Assembly (NCBI RefSeq): GCF_052050035.1
Contig: NZ_CP189882.1
Location: 2,976,001 to 3,040,000 of the forward strand
DNA: 64,000 bases
Direction of reading: 5' to 3'
Source: Symbiopectobacterium purcellii_A
Lineage (GTDB): Bacteria > Pseudomonadota > Gammaproteobacteria > Enterobacterales > Enterobacteriaceae
The position numbers were made by a program, and so were the translations under genes. The stretch's first letter is position 1. Every line of letters starts with the position of its first letter. The notes beneath the pieces are model-generated. The model was not told where the DNA came from, ran no database searches, and was given only the letters and a program-made list of their open reading frames with translations. Below, in pieces: positions 1 to 9,382 of the stretch.

Positions 1-1182
1 GTGAATCAGGCCTACTCAAGGTGCTGACTAAAAGACTGGCGGAACGGGTTCTTGAAGCTGAGATGGAGATGCACCTTGGGTATGCTAAGCATGACCCGGC
101 TGGTAATCATTCAGGCAACTCACGCAATGGCAAGACATCCAAGAGCGTACGTAGCCAAAATGGGGAGATCGAGCTCGATATTCCGCGCGACCGCAACAGT
201 ACCTTCGAGCCGACACTGATCGGTAAGCACGAAAAACAGCTTAACGGCTTCGATGACCGCATTATTTCTCTCTATTCCAGAGGGTTATCAACCCGTGATA
301 TTCAGGCACACTTTAAAGAAGTCTACGGGGTCGATGTTTCCGCTGGCTTCATTTCTCAAGTGACCAATGCTGTGATGGATGAAGTTAAGCGCTGGCAGCA
401 ACGGCCGCTGGATGCGCTTTATCCCATTGTTTACCTTGACTGTATTGTTGTCAAAAGCCAGGACGGCGGAGCCGTGGCCAACAAGTCTGTTTATCTGGCC
501 CTCGGCGTCAACGGCCAGGGCGAAAAAGAGCTGCTGGGGCTATGGATAGCCAAAACTGAGGGGGCCAAGTTCTGGTTATCTGTGATGACAGAACTGAAAA
601 ATCGTGGGCTAAAGGACATCTTCGTCGCCTGCTGCGATGGCCTGAAAGGCTTTCCTGATGCCATTGAAGCTGTTTACCCGCATACGCGGGTACAGCTCTG
701 CATTGTGCATCAGGTGCGGAACTCGCTGCGCTACGTCGGCTGGAAAGAGCGTAAGGCCGTTGCTGCTGACCTGCGCACCATCTATAGTTCCGCAACGCTA
801 GAGGGCGCTGAAGAGGCCCTGGATGCCTTCGCGGCCAAATGGGATGAACAGTTCCCGACGATCAGCCCGTCGTGGAGAAATAATTGGGAACGTCTCATCG
901 TCATTTTTGACTTTCCGCCGGAGATCCGCAAGGTTATCTACACCACCAACGCGATAGAGTCGTTAAATGCTTCATTGCGCAAGATAACGAAAACGCGACG
1001 AATATTTCCAACGGATGACTCGGTGATAAAATTACTCTATCTAGCCTTGCATAATATCTCTGCTAAATGGACCTTGCCAATCAGAGACTGGAAACCTGCT
1101 ATGAGCCAATTCATGTTGATGTATGGAGAACGAATCTCCGGTTAAGCAATGGAGCCATTTACACAAAATTCTTTACAGACTC
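1..1182 (+). mobile_element. IS256-family element, copy 1 (left end outside window)
   Basis: The window opens inside an IS256-family element. Its right end, with the terminal motif ttacagactc, is at about 1182. The next eight bases, gcttcaga (1183-1190), are the same target octamer that flanks the IS256 at 50896-59219, so this copy also sits in an IS427-type element. The transposase belongs to the subtype with EAEMEMHLGY near its N-terminus, as in the copies at 42434 and 62661. Confidence 0.9.
21..1145 (+). CDS. IS256-family (Mutator-type) transposase, 5' end outside window
   Basis: This is a DDE transposase of the IS256/Mutator family and should act by copy-out transposition of its element. 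374 residues are visible; the complete copies in this window have 403, so about 30 N-terminal residues lie outside. The acidic residues expected for catalysis are visible: Asp in YLDCIVVK, Asp in CCDGLKGFPD and Glu in TNAIESLNAS. The reading frame is open to the normal stop 37 bp before the element end. It is probably functional if the missing start is intact. Confidence 0.88.
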   Translation: MLTKRLAERVLEAEMEMHLGYAKHDPAGNHSGNSRNGKTSKSVRSQNGEIELDIPRDRNSTFEPTLIGKHEKQLNGFDDRIISLYSRGLSTRDIQAHFKEVYGVDVSAGFISQVTNAVMDEVKRWQQRPLDALYPIVYLDCIVVKSQDGGAVANKSVYLALGVNGQGEKELLGLWIAKTEGAKFWLSVMTELKNRGLKDIFVACCDGLKGFPDAIEAVYPHTRVQLCIVHQVRNSLRYVGWKERKAVAADLRTIYSSATLEGAEEALDAFAAKWDEQFPTISPSWRNNWERLIVIFDFPPEIRKVIYTTNAIESLNASLRKITKTRRIFPTDDSVIKLLYLALHNISAKWTLPIRDWKPAMSQFMLMYGERISG

Positions 1183-1314
1183 GCTTCAGATGGACGCTCA
1201 CAACTTTATCGTGATGCTTATCGCCGTCGCAACGTTGTAGAAAGATGTTTTGGCCGTTTAAAGGAATATAGACGGATTGCCACACGTTATGAAAAAACGG
1301 CAAGAAACTATCTA
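1183..1314 (+). pseudogene. IS427-type (IS5 family) transposase fragment, C-terminal part
   Basis: About 130 bp match the end of the IS427-type OrfB seen complete at 44775-45290. They include the catalytic-Glu segment VVERCFGRLKEYRR. The fragment is cut on the left by the IS256 end and on the right by the degenerate IS903-type copy at about 1315. It has no start and cannot be expressed as a functional protein. Confidence 0.85.
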
Positions 1315-1334
1315 GGCTGGCTCCAGCCGGAACA

Positions 1335-2457
1335 CCTGTTATCCAATTCGCACGCTGTACGGCATACCCAACAGCGTCATCCGGTTCAGCGCTTTGACCA
1401 TCGCCATCGCTTCACCCACCTGCGCATCATAGTCCCGCAGGCTAAGATGTCCCCCAGCAGGGTTTTGATTCGGAACATCGCCGTTTCTGCCACTGAACGC
1501 CGGTGATAGCCACTTTCTTTTTCCAGACCTCATTACTCCTCATTACTGCCACTCAGATGCTGATTCACCACGGCATAGTTACGCTCAGAATACCTATCAG
1601 GCCAGTATTGCGCCCAGCTTCGCGGCTGGATGAGGGGCCTGATTTTTTCCTCAGCAACGCATTTTGGCAGTAACGGGGCTTTGTTGAATAATTTAAGATA
1701 CTGATTTATATAAGCATTATAAAATTTCAACGACTAATTTTTCCTCTCGGAATGCTTTTTATTGTGCTAACTATTTGATTTGTCGTTCTAACAAAATACA
1801 TTCTCTGTAAATGCATTCTACCTAAAGAAGATGTAAATCAAACGGTTAAATTATTCAACAAAGCCCAGTAACGGACGTCATAAGCACCGTCTGCCGAGGC
1901 TTCTTTTATTTTCCGGTGGGTCGGGTTAATCAGGCCAGGAAGTGCCTGCGCATCCGTTGTACCGCTGAGCGATAAATCGGCACAGATAATCTCATGCGTT
2001 GCCCTGTCAGCCGCCAGATGAAGCTTGCGCCACACTCTGCGCCTGTCAGTCCCGTGCTGCCTGACCTTTCACCTAATACTTTCAGGCCCGTCACGTCTAT
2101 GATGAGGTGTGAGATTTCACCCCGGGTCGGCGTTTTTATGCTGATGTTAACCTTTTTTGCTCGTCTGCTGACCAGCAAGTTGTCCGGGCAGCACAGCGGC
2201 AACGCCATGAGTTTAAAAATCGAGTCAAGGAAGCCCTGTGACGCCCGCAGGGACAGGTTAAACACGCGTTTCATCATCAGGACTGTGGTAACAGCCATAT
2301 CGGTGTAGTAAAATGGCCGGCCACGACCTTCAGGCGAAGCACTGTCAGTCCATACAGCGATGGCCGACTCATCAGGCCAGACCATAAGGGAGTAGCGCTG
2401 TCTGAGTGATTTATTGTATGCAGGCCAGTTGGTGATTTTAAACGTTTGCTTTGCCAT
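1335..2457 (-). pseudogene. IS903-type transposase, broken
   Basis: The N-terminus (2457, MAKQTFKITNWP) is recognisably the same transposase as at 5271 and 54308. The frame is lost near 2060, where the sequence after GLKVLGE shifts out of register, and the gene is split again by the MITE-189 at 1677-1865. The remaining C-terminal part, down to about 1335, contains the RNQNPAGGHLSLRDYDAQVGEA region. No full-length product is possible. Confidence 0.8.
1677..1865. repeat. MITE-189 copy
   Basis: 189-bp non-autonomous element with inverted ends ggctttgttgaataa and ttattcaacaaagcc, which are the terminal bases of the IS903-type element. It is flanked by a perfect 9-bp duplication, cagtaacgg, at 1668-1676 and 1866-1874. 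It contains no credible gene. It lies inside the degenerate IS903-type copy. Confidence 0.9.
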
Positions 2458-2532
2458 GGGAACCTGATGTTGAAACGCGTTTAGTGTTCAAATCAGCCAA
2501 TCACCTAAAAGTTCGATTTATTCAACAAAGCC

Positions 2533-2677
2533 CGGTAGCTACACAATAAAGCCGAAAAGTTGATAAAATAATGAGGCGGAGTATTATATATAATGAAAAT
2601 CAGAAACATTTTTCGTCTAGTTTTTATTGAAATAGTGTTACGCGAATTCAGATAATAAGTGCAACGCTCGGTCATGC
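2533..2677. other. Orphan host segment without recognisable gene
   Basis: About 145 bp of AT-rich sequence lie between the IS903-type copy and IS256 copy 2. I see no open frame with a ribosome-binding site and no RNA gene. Its last bases, ggtcatgc, are the target duplication of the IS256 that follows, so this stretch was once continuous with the sequence at 4184. Confidence 0.5.
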
Positions 2678-2714
2678 GAGTCTGTAAAGAATTTCGTGTA
2701 AATGGCTCCATCGC

Positions 2715-4124
2715 TTAACCGGAAATCCGATCTCCATACATCAACATGAATTGGCTCATAGCCGGTTTCCAGTCTCTGATTGGTAGGGTCCATTTAGCCG
2801 AGATATTATGCAAGGCTAGATAGAATAATTTTAGCACCGAGTCATCCGTTGGAAATATTCGTCGCGTTTTCGTTATCTTGCGCAATGAAGCATTTAACGA
2901 CTCTATCGCGTTGGTGGTGTAGATAACCTTGCGGATCTCCGGCGGAAAGTCAAAAATGACGATGAGACGTTCCCAATTATTTCTCCACGACGGGCTGATC
3001 GTCGGGAACTGCTCATCCCATTTGGCCGCGAAGGCATCCAGGGCCTCTCCAGCGCCCTCTAGCGTTGCGGAAATATAGATAGTGCGGAGGTCAGCAGCAA
3101 CGGCTTTACGCTCTTTGCAGCCGACGTAGCGCAGCGAGTTCCGCACCTGATGCACGATGCAGAGCTGTACCCGCGTGGCTTTGTTGAATAATTTAACCGT
3201 TTGATTTACATCTTCTTTAGGTAGAATGCATGTACAGAGACTGTATTTTGTTAGAACGACAAATCAAGTAGTTAGCACAATAAAAAGCATTACGGCTGGA
3301 AAACTTAGTTGTTGAAGTGTTATAATAATTATGTAAATCAGCATGTTAAATTATTCAACAAAGCCTACCCGCGTATGCGGGTAAACAGCTTCAATGGCAT
3401 CAGGAAAGCCCTTCAGGCCATCGCAGCAGGCGATGAAGATGTCCTGTAGCCCACGATTTTTCAGTTCTGTCATTACAGATAACCAGAACTTGGCCCCCTC
3501 GGTTTTGGCTATCCATAGCCCCAGCAGCTCTTTTTCGCCCTGGCCGTTGATGCCTAGAGCCAAGTAAACAGACTTGTTGGTCACGGCTCCGCCGTCCTGG
3601 CTTTTGACCACAATACAGTCAAGGTAAACAATGGGATAAAACGCATCCAGCGGCCGTTGCTGCCAGCGCTTAACGTCATCCATCATGGCATTGGTCACTT
3701 GAGAAATGAAGCCAGCGGAAACATCGACCCCGTAGACTTCTTTAAAGTGAGCCTGAATATCACGGGTTGATAGCCCTCTGGAATAGAGAGAAATAATGCG
3801 GTCATCGAAGCCGTTAAGCTGCTTTTCGTGCTTACCGATCAGTGTCGGCTCGAAGGTACTGTTGCGGTCGCGCGGAATATCGAGCTCGAGCGCCCCATTT
3901 TGGCTACGTACGCTCTTGGATGTCTTGCCATTGCGGGAGTTGCCTGAATTATTACCAGCCGGGTCATGCTTAGCATACCCAAGGTGTATCTCCATCTCAG
4001 CTTGAAGAACCCGTTCCGCCAGTCTTTTAGTCAGCTCCTTGAGTAGGCCTGATTCACCCAGAAGCTCCTGAGGGGAGTGGCAATCCTGAAGCAGTTGGTC
4101 AATAAGTTCGTTGCTGATAGGCAT
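2715..4124 (-). pseudogene. IS256-family transposase split by MITE-189
   Basis: The start at 4124 (MPISNELIDQ) follows an AGAGGA ribosome-binding site. The frame runs to the MITE at 3365 and resumes at 3176 with residues LCIMHQVRNS. Removing the MITE and one 9-bp duplication would restore a gene of about 403 codons. Apart from the insertion the reading frame looks clean, so the interruption is recent. Confidence 0.9.
3177..3365. repeat. MITE-189 copy inside IS256 transposase gene
   Basis: 189 bp with IS903-type ends and a perfect 9-bp duplication, tacccgcgt, at 3168-3176 and 3366-3374. The interior belongs to a sequence variant with 'tacggctg' and 'agttgttgaagtg' in place of the common 'tccgagag' and 'agtcgttgaaatt'. 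The copy at 5452 is the same variant. Confidence 0.92.
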
Positions 4125-4467
4125 TTTTTGTCCTCTGAAGTTTTTCCTCAAAATGCCATTTACACAGATCTTTTTACAGTCTCGGTCATGCGTATTGAGG
4201 GGGGATTAGCTACCGATAAGCTATCCTGAAGCAGTTGGTCAATAAGTTCGTTGCTGATAGGCATTTTTTGTCCTCTGAAGTTTTTCCTCAAAATGCCATT
4301 TACACAGATCTTTTTACAGTCTCGGTCATGCGTATGGAGGGAGGATTAGCTACCGATAAGCAATCCTGAAGCAATTGTTCAATAAGCTCGTTGCTGATAG
4401 GTATTTTGTAGTCCTTTGAAGGTTTTGCTAAAAATGCCATTTATACAGATTATTTTACAGCCTCAAT
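4081..4467. repeat. Tandem triplication, period 140 bp, of the IS256 5' end plus flank
   Basis: The segment running from the first codons of the IS256 transposase through the element end and about 37 bp of flank recurs at 4081, 4221 and 4361. The first two units are nearly identical; the third is clearly diverged (caattgttcaataagctcg). The flank spacer ggtcatgcg...gctaccgataag separates the units. Only the first unit belongs to the IS256 copy at 2678-4183. Confidence 0.85.
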
Positions 4468-4471
4468 CCGC

Positions 4472-5194
4472 CAACTAACAACCTCCGCCAAAGCCGGCTC
4501 CAAAAACAGAGTTATGATATGAATCCAAAGATATGTTAACTCTTACAGCAATCCTTTCCGAGTATTTAAGCTGAAAACCAGAAGCTATAGCTTGCCCGTT
4601 ACTGTAAGAAGCAGCTACAATGCCATAAGAAAAACGATAGTTATTTAAATATGGTATTGATGATATAGCGGTAACTCCAGCGATGCCTGAATTCAATCGC
4701 CTATTGGTTTTGTTTAACTCATGCTCTAATCTCTTAAAGTTTTTATTATTTTTTGAATTTATATTTATTAACTGATTATCCGTGTGCGTATTTGCAGAGG
4801 CTTTGTTGAATAATTTAACCGTTTGATTTACATCTTCTTTAGTTAGAATGCATTTACAGAGAATGTATTTTGTTAGAACGACAAATCAAATAGTTAGCAC
4901 AATAAAAAGCATTCCGAGAGGAAAAATTAGTCGTTGAAATTTTATAATGCTTATATAAATCAGTATCTTAAATTATTCAACAAAGCCATTTGCAGACTTA
5001 AGTGTACTTGCTGCTGAATTGTCCGTATAAGTACTCGTAGACTCTAGTATGCCTGCTGCTGAATTATTCATATAAGTACTTGAAGAGTTTAGTATGCTTT
5101 TAACTGAATCATTTAGCTGACTAACATTAACTGCATCAGTGTCGCATACACCTTTAGCTACATCTGTTATCTGGCGTTCATTTCCATTACTACC
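4472..5194 (-). pseudogene. YadA-like trimeric autotransporter adhesin, 3' fragment split by MITE-189
   Basis: Read on the minus strand from 5194, the translation gives the stalk-to-neck signature RQITDVAKGVCDTDAVNVSQ. This is the conserved motif before the membrane anchor in YadA-type surface adhesins. After the MITE (4799-4987) the frame continues as a coiled-coil segment (NFKRLEHELNKTNRRLNSG) and the YadA anchor domain, GIAGVTAISSIPYL to the C-terminal FGAGFGGGC. The 5' part, with passenger and signal peptide, is missing because an IS903-type element begins at 5195. The anchor would form the outer-membrane beta-barrel, but without a start this is a remnant. The normal C-terminal aromatic residue is absent. 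Confidence 0.8.
4799..4987. repeat. MITE-189 copy in adhesin pseudogene
   Basis: 189 bp, IS903-type ends, flanked by a perfect 9-bp duplication atttgcaga at 4790-4798 and 4988-4996. It interrupts the YadA-like gene between stalk and anchor. Confidence 0.92.
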
Positions 5195-5394
5195 GGCTTT
5201 GTTGAATAAATCGAACTTTCAGGGGATCGCCGGATCAAAGCACTATGATCGCTCCCGATAGCAGCTCCCCATGGCAAAGCAAAAGTTTAAAATCACCAAC
5301 TGGCCCACCTACAACAAAGCACTCAGACAACGCGGCTCCCTGACGGTCTGGCTTGATGAGTCGGCCATCGCTGCATGGACTGACAGTTCTTCGC

Positions 5395-5781
5395 GGCTTT
5401 GTTGAATAATTTAAGATACTGATTTATATAAGCATTATAAAATTTCAACGAGGCTTTGTTGAATAATTTAACCGTTTGATTTACATCTTCTTTAGGTAGA
5501 ATGCATGTACAGAGAATGTATTTTGTTAGAACGACAAATCAAATAGTTAGCACAATAAAAAGCATTACGGCTGAAAAACTTAGTTGTTGAAGTGTTATAA
5601 TAATTATGTAAATCAACATATTAAATTATTCAACAAAGCCTTTCAACGACTAATTTTTCCTCTCGGAATGCTTTTTATTGTGCTAACTATTTGATTTGTC
5701 GTTCTAACAAAATACATTCTCTGTACATGCATTCTACCTAAAGAAGATGTAAATCAAACGGTTAAATTATTCAACCAAGCC
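5395..5781. repeat. MITE-189 copy (outer), itself carrying a second MITE-189
   Basis: The outer element is split at 5451/5641. It is flanked by a 9-bp duplication, gttcttcgc, at 5386-5394 and 5782-5790. Its right end carries one substitution (ttcaaccaagcc), so it may no longer be mobile. Confidence 0.88.
5452..5640. repeat. MITE-189 copy (inner) nested in MITE-189
   Basis: 189 bp of the 'acggctg' variant, inserted in another MITE-189. The 9-bp duplication tttcaacga is at 5443-5451 and 5641-5649. Confidence 0.9.
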
Positions 5782-6587
5782 GTTCTTCGCCTGAAGGTCG
5801 TGGTCGGCCGCTTTACTACACCGATATGGCTGTTACCACGGTTTTGATGATAAAGCGCGTGTTTAACCTGTCGCTCCGGGCATTACAGGGCTTTGTCGAC
5901 TCGGTTTTTACACTGATGAGCCTGCCACTGCGCTGCCCGGACTACTCTCTGGTCAGTCGGCGGGCAAAAACCGTCAGTATCAGCATAAAAACGCCAACGC
6001 GTGGTGAAATCTCGCATCTGGTCATCGACAGTACCGGTCTGAAGGTCTTTGGCGAAGGTGAATGGAAAGTCAGGCAGCATGGGGCTGACAGACGAAGAGT
6101 GTGGCGCAAGCTTCATCTGGCAGCAGACAGTGCGACGCATGAGATTATCTGTGCCGACTTATCGCTCAGCGGAACGACAGATGCGCAGGCACTGCCGGGC
6201 CTGATTAACCAAACCCACCGAAAAATCAGGGAAGTGTCAGCAGACGGTGCTTATGACGCCCGTTACTGCCACGATGCGTTGCTAAGAAAGAAAATCAGGC
6301 CCCTTATCCCGCCGCGAAGCGGAGCCAAATACTGGCCGGACAAGTACCATGAACGTAACCATGCGGTGGCGAATCAGCGTCTGAGCGGGAGTAATGATAT
6401 GTGGAAAAAGAAAGTGGGTTATCACCGGCGTTCAGTGGCAGAAACAGCGATGTTCCGCATAAAAACTTTGCTGGGTGGCCATCTGAGCCTGCGTGACTAT
6501 GAGGCTCAAGTAGGTGAAGCCATAGCGAGGGTCAAAGCGCTGAACCGTATGACGTTGTTGGGTATGCCACACAGCGTCAGGATAGGA

Positions 6588-6683
6588 TATAGCCAAGCGA
6601 CATTATTTTGATAACAGCCAGCTATGCTTCTTTGCCGCATATCAGGGCATAGGATGTAATCATTTTTAAGTCGGTTGGCTATA
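6588..6683. repeat. MITE-96 copy
   Basis: 96 bp including both TA target bases. The inverted ends tatagccaagcgac and gtcggttggctata match the ends of the IS630-type elements here. There is no coding capacity. It is inserted at a TA in the stop codon of the IS903-type transposase. Confidence 0.9.
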
Positions 6684-6814
6684 ACAGGTGTAGCAGAGGG
6701 AGTCATCCTGTCGGCTAATTCTGATTTATTCAACAAAGCCGGCCAACAAGAAACTGGGAGCGGCAGGACGAAGTGTGGCTAAATCCGGAACGGGAAAAAC
6801 AGGCCGTATGAATC

Positions 6815-7261
6815 AACTGGGGCGACAACTACCTTGACACGCACCGCATATTGAACTGGCAAGAAGTGCAAGACAGTTTTGATTTATCAGGGTTCAATCT
6901 GGTTATTCATGAGGTCACGCACAAGCTGGATATCCGTAACGGCGGTGAAGCTACCGGTGTTCTACCGATTCCTTTACGCGATGTGGTGGAGTGGGAAACA
7001 CAGTTACATGCAGCAATGGAAGCACTGCAAGATGAAATCGATCAAGTCGGAGTAGATGCCGCCAGCATGGATCCTTACGCAGCCCAAGATCCGACCGAGT
7101 GCTTCGCGGTGCTCTCTGAATATTTCTTTAGCGCACCAGAGCTTCTTTTCGAGCGTTTTCCTACGCTTTATGGCTGTTTTAGTCGCTTCTACCAGCAAGA
7201 TCCACTGGCGCGATTAAAATCCTGGCAACAAGCTAACCAGCGGGCCCCCGTACTCTATTGA
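6815..7261 (+). pseudogene. mtfA: MtfA (Mlc titration factor, zinc peptidase), 3' part
   Basis: MtfA (YeeI) binds and inactivates the glucose repressor Mlc and is a zinc metallopeptidase. About 140 C-terminal codons are readable, from RILNWQEVQDSF to the stop, including the metal-binding HEVTH (HExxH) motif and the conserved ECFAVLSEYFFSAPELL region. The E. coli protein has 265 residues. The first half is missing, and 6741-6814 is not convincingly in frame. As in E. coli, mtfA is followed by a tRNA-Asn gene, which supports the identification. The IS903-type end at 6740 marks the truncation. Confidence 0.85.
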
Positions 7262-7369
7262 TGAATAATCGACCTTAACTGTACACAGCCTAAGCAAACA
7301 GACAATACGGGCGAATTTACCGTTGACAGCCTGCCAGCCGACCGATAATATTCGCCCCGCTTACGCAAT

Positions 7370-7445
7370 TCCTCTGTAGTTCAGTCGGTAGAACGGCGGA
7401 CTGTTAATCCGTATGTCACTGGTTCGAGTCCAGTCAGAGGAGCCA
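7370..7445 (+). tRNA. asnT: tRNA-Asn (anticodon GTT)
   Basis: 76 bases fold as a standard tRNA. The acceptor stem pairs tcctctg with cagagga, the anticodon loop is ctgttaatc with GTT, the T-loop is ggttcgagtcc, and CCA is encoded. Its place after mtfA matches the asnT locus of E. coli. Tyrosine integrases often use tRNA-Asn genes as attachment sites, and an integrase remnant follows directly. Confidence 0.97.
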
Positions 7446-7449
7446 AATT

Positions 7450-7492
7450 CTAAAAAGCAGACGCCTTCGGGCATCTGCTTTTTGCTTTTGGA
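7450..7492 (+). terminator. Rho-independent terminator after tRNA-Asn
   Basis: A strong hairpin, aaaagcagacgcc-ttcg-ggcatctgctttt, with a stable UUCG tetraloop and a T-rich tail lies directly downstream of the tRNA gene. Confidence 0.85.
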
Positions 7493-7817
7493 TTCAATGA
7501 AATATTGCAAGAATTCTTTCGCGACACGTGGTTTTTTTCCTCCGTATCGGGTGAATGTGGTGGTCAGATATGGGGTCTTTCCGGTTCGATAATGAAATCC
7601 CCCCAAATGGCTCTTTACGATCTCACAATCCGCAACGTGAAAGCATCCGCGACACCTTTCAACGTCTCCGATTCCCACGCTCTCTATTTACTTGTCAATC
7701 CCAACGGTTCTCGCAATTGGTATCTAAAATATCGCATGAACGAAGCAGCCTGGCGGCTGCAAATCGAAGTGTGGCAGAATAGCGATATTCTGAAACCCGC
7801 CAGCCGAAGGTTATCCC

Positions 7818-8084
7818 GTGTCACATTCCCCTGAGCATCAGCGCGTTCATACAAAAATGGTTAAGCAGATTTTCAAAACGGTGGCCCGACAGGGCAACCT
7901 CCCTTACCAGCAATTCCGCCTTTTCGTTGACAACGATCCTGACTGCACAGAGTGGTTCTGGACCACCTTCTACAGTGAATTCCCTGATTCTCCGTACCAC
8001 TACGTTGCCTTCTGCCATACCTGTCGCCGGTTTGACCTGTACGAAACCGAAGCGGAGATGCTCTCCGATGACCCGCACGGATGA
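7818..8084 (+). CDS. Small accessory ORF of the IS91-type element
   Basis: 88 residues beginning MSHSPEHQRVHTKMVKQIF, with a Cys-His cluster (CHTCRRFDLYE) near the C-terminus. IS91-type elements often carry a short frame upstream of the transposase, and the two frames overlap here (the transposase start at 8068 lies before this stop), suggesting coupled translation. I do not recognise a specific function. The frame continues to a natural stop. Confidence 0.5.
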   Translation: MSHSPEHQRVHTKMVKQIFKTVARQGNLPYQQFRLFVDNDPDCTEWFWTTFYSEFPDSPYHYVAFCHTCRRFDLYETEAEMLSDDPHG

Positions 8085-9382
8085 TACCGGCATACAGCCC
8101 CGCCCCATGAAGGCGCTGTTTCAGCGCAACAGGGCATGGGCTGACATCATGGAGGCATACCCGCTCCGGCCTGTAGAGATTGAGGTTGTCACAAAGATGC
8201 TGGCCTGCGGCACCCCACTGACGGGCAGCCGGGAATTTCGCTGCAGCAACCCCGACTGCACTCACCACCGTTACATCCATCAGAGCTGCCACGGACGCGG
8301 ATGTCCGACCTGCGGCAAAAAGGCCACCGACCTGTGGATTGCCACCATGATGGCCCGCCTGCCGGATACGCCGTGCCAGCACGGCACATTCACGATGCCG
8401 GATACCCTGTGGCCATTGTTTGAAGCCAACCGCTGGCTGCTGAATGGCCTCTTTGCGCTGGCGGCGGACAACCTGCTGTACGCTGCGGAGCAGCGGGGCC
8501 TGACCACCGGTATTTTCGGCGCTCTTCACACGTATGGTCGCCAGCTTAACTGGAACTGCCATATTCACCTGTCGTGGACCACCGGCGGCATAAATGAGCA
8601 CGGTGCCTGGAAAAAACTGTCGTTTGCCCTGCCGAAGGTCAGGGCGCGCTGGGTATGGAATGTACGCCAGTATCTGCTGTCTGCATGGGAGTCTCTTGTT
8701 CTGCCGCCGCAGCTGGCTCACATCCGGGATTATGATGAATGGAAGCGCTTTATCCTCAGCCAGGGGAAAAATGAGCAGGGAGAGATTTACTGGCACGTGT
8801 ATTTTGCGAAGCCGACGAAACATCACCGGCAGACAGCAAAGTATAGCTAAGCGACATTATTTTGATAACAGCCAGCTATGCTTCTTTGCCACATATCAGG
8901 GCATCGGCTGTAATCATTTTTAAGTCGGTTGGCTATACCTGGGCCGGTACCTGAAAAAACTGCCTGTGTCGGGTGCGCGACAGGCACACTACGACGGTGG
9001 AAGCCGCATCACCCTGCGTTTTCTGGATCACCGGACGGGGAGGCATGAAGACCTGGCGCTCAGTCAGCGTGAGCTGATACTGCGGCTGATAAAGCATATA
9101 CCGGAGAAGCATTTCCGGATGGTGCGTTACTTTGGTTTTCTGGCTAACCGCGTAGTGGGAAAACTGTTGCCTCTGGTGAGAAAAGCCCTGGGGCAGGATA
9201 ATGTGAAAAAAGCAGCGCCAGTGACATACACAACGCTGAGTCAGGGATTACAGAATACAGACCCGTTTGCCTGCCTGCTGTGCGGGGCAAAAATGGCGTT
9301 CAGCCGGGCGCTGCCGGCAACGGCCCTGGAGAAGCGAATCGCGAACGCCGGGGAGATAGCGCGAATGCGTTACGTTGGATAA
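8068..9382 (+). pseudogene. IS91-family transposase interrupted by MITE-96
   Basis: A zinc-binding N-terminus is visible (CSNPDCTHH, then CHGRGCPTCGKK), followed by the HUH-type motif NWNCHIHLSWTTGG expected of rolling-circle transposases. The start at 8068 has a GGAGA sequence about 10 bases upstream and an in-frame Met at 8107. The MITE-96 at 8842-8937 breaks the frame in the segment AKYLGRYLKK, where the catalytic tyrosines lie. Removing it restores an open frame to 9382 through the conserved FRMVRYFGFLANRVVGKLLP region. Confidence 0.88.
8842..8937. repeat. MITE-96 copy in IS91-type transposase gene
   Basis: 96 bp with IS630-type ends and TA target. It differs at a few sites from the common form (tatagctaagc, gccacatatc, gcatcggctg), so it is one of the more diverged copies. 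Confidence 0.9.

Larger units (their letters stand above)
1315..2532 (-). mobile_element. IS903-type (IS5 family) element, divergent and degenerate copy
   Basis: The right end at 2516-2532 carries the IS903-type terminal repeat ending in ttcaacaaagcc. The left end is eroded: only ggct remains at 1315, then sequence homologous to the element interior about 50 bp in. The body differs at many positions from the other three IS903-type copies, so it is an older or different lineage. The flanks (actatctag and cggtagcta) do not match as a 9-bp duplication, which suggests a deletion or recombination. A MITE-189 is inserted at 1677. Confidence 0.8.
2678..4183 (-). mobile_element. IS256-family element, copy 2, split by a MITE-189
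   Basis: The ends gagtctgtaaaga (2678) and ctttttacagtctc (to 4183) form the IS256 inverted repeat. An 8-bp duplication, ggtcatgc, flanks it at 2670-2677 and 4184-4191. A MITE-189 at 3177-3365 interrupts the transposase gene. It belongs to the subtype with QAEMEIHLGY. Confidence 0.92.
5271..6611 (+). pseudogene. IS903-type transposase, interrupted by nested MITEs
   Basis: Starts at ATG 5271 (MAKQKFKITNWP) and is broken at 5395-5781 by a MITE-189 that itself contains another MITE-189. The frame resumes after 5782 (SPEGRGRPLYYTDMAVTTV) and runs to the C-terminus. A MITE-96 sits exactly in the stop codon at 6588, replacing the natural end GMPHSVRIG with six extra residues. DDE features remain visible: IDSTGLKVFGE, SADGAYDARYCHD and the VAETAMFRIK region. 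The long 3' part could still give a C-terminal fragment. Confidence 0.88.
5195..6740 (+). mobile_element. IS903-type (IS5 family) element with two MITE-189 and one MITE-96 insertions
   Basis: The ends are ggctttgttgaataaatcg at 5195 and ttattcaacaaagcc ending at 6740, essentially the IS903 terminal repeat. The flanking 9-mers differ (attactacc on the left, ggccaacaa on the right). The left flank is the YadA-like gene and the right flank leads into mtfA. This copy therefore marks a recombination or deletion junction rather than a simple insertion. Confidence 0.9.

Noticed and set aside
7873..8826. 317-codon minus-strand frame across the IS91-type transposase
   Set aside because: A shadow of the GC-rich coding strand; the plus strand encodes the zinc-binding and HUH motifs.
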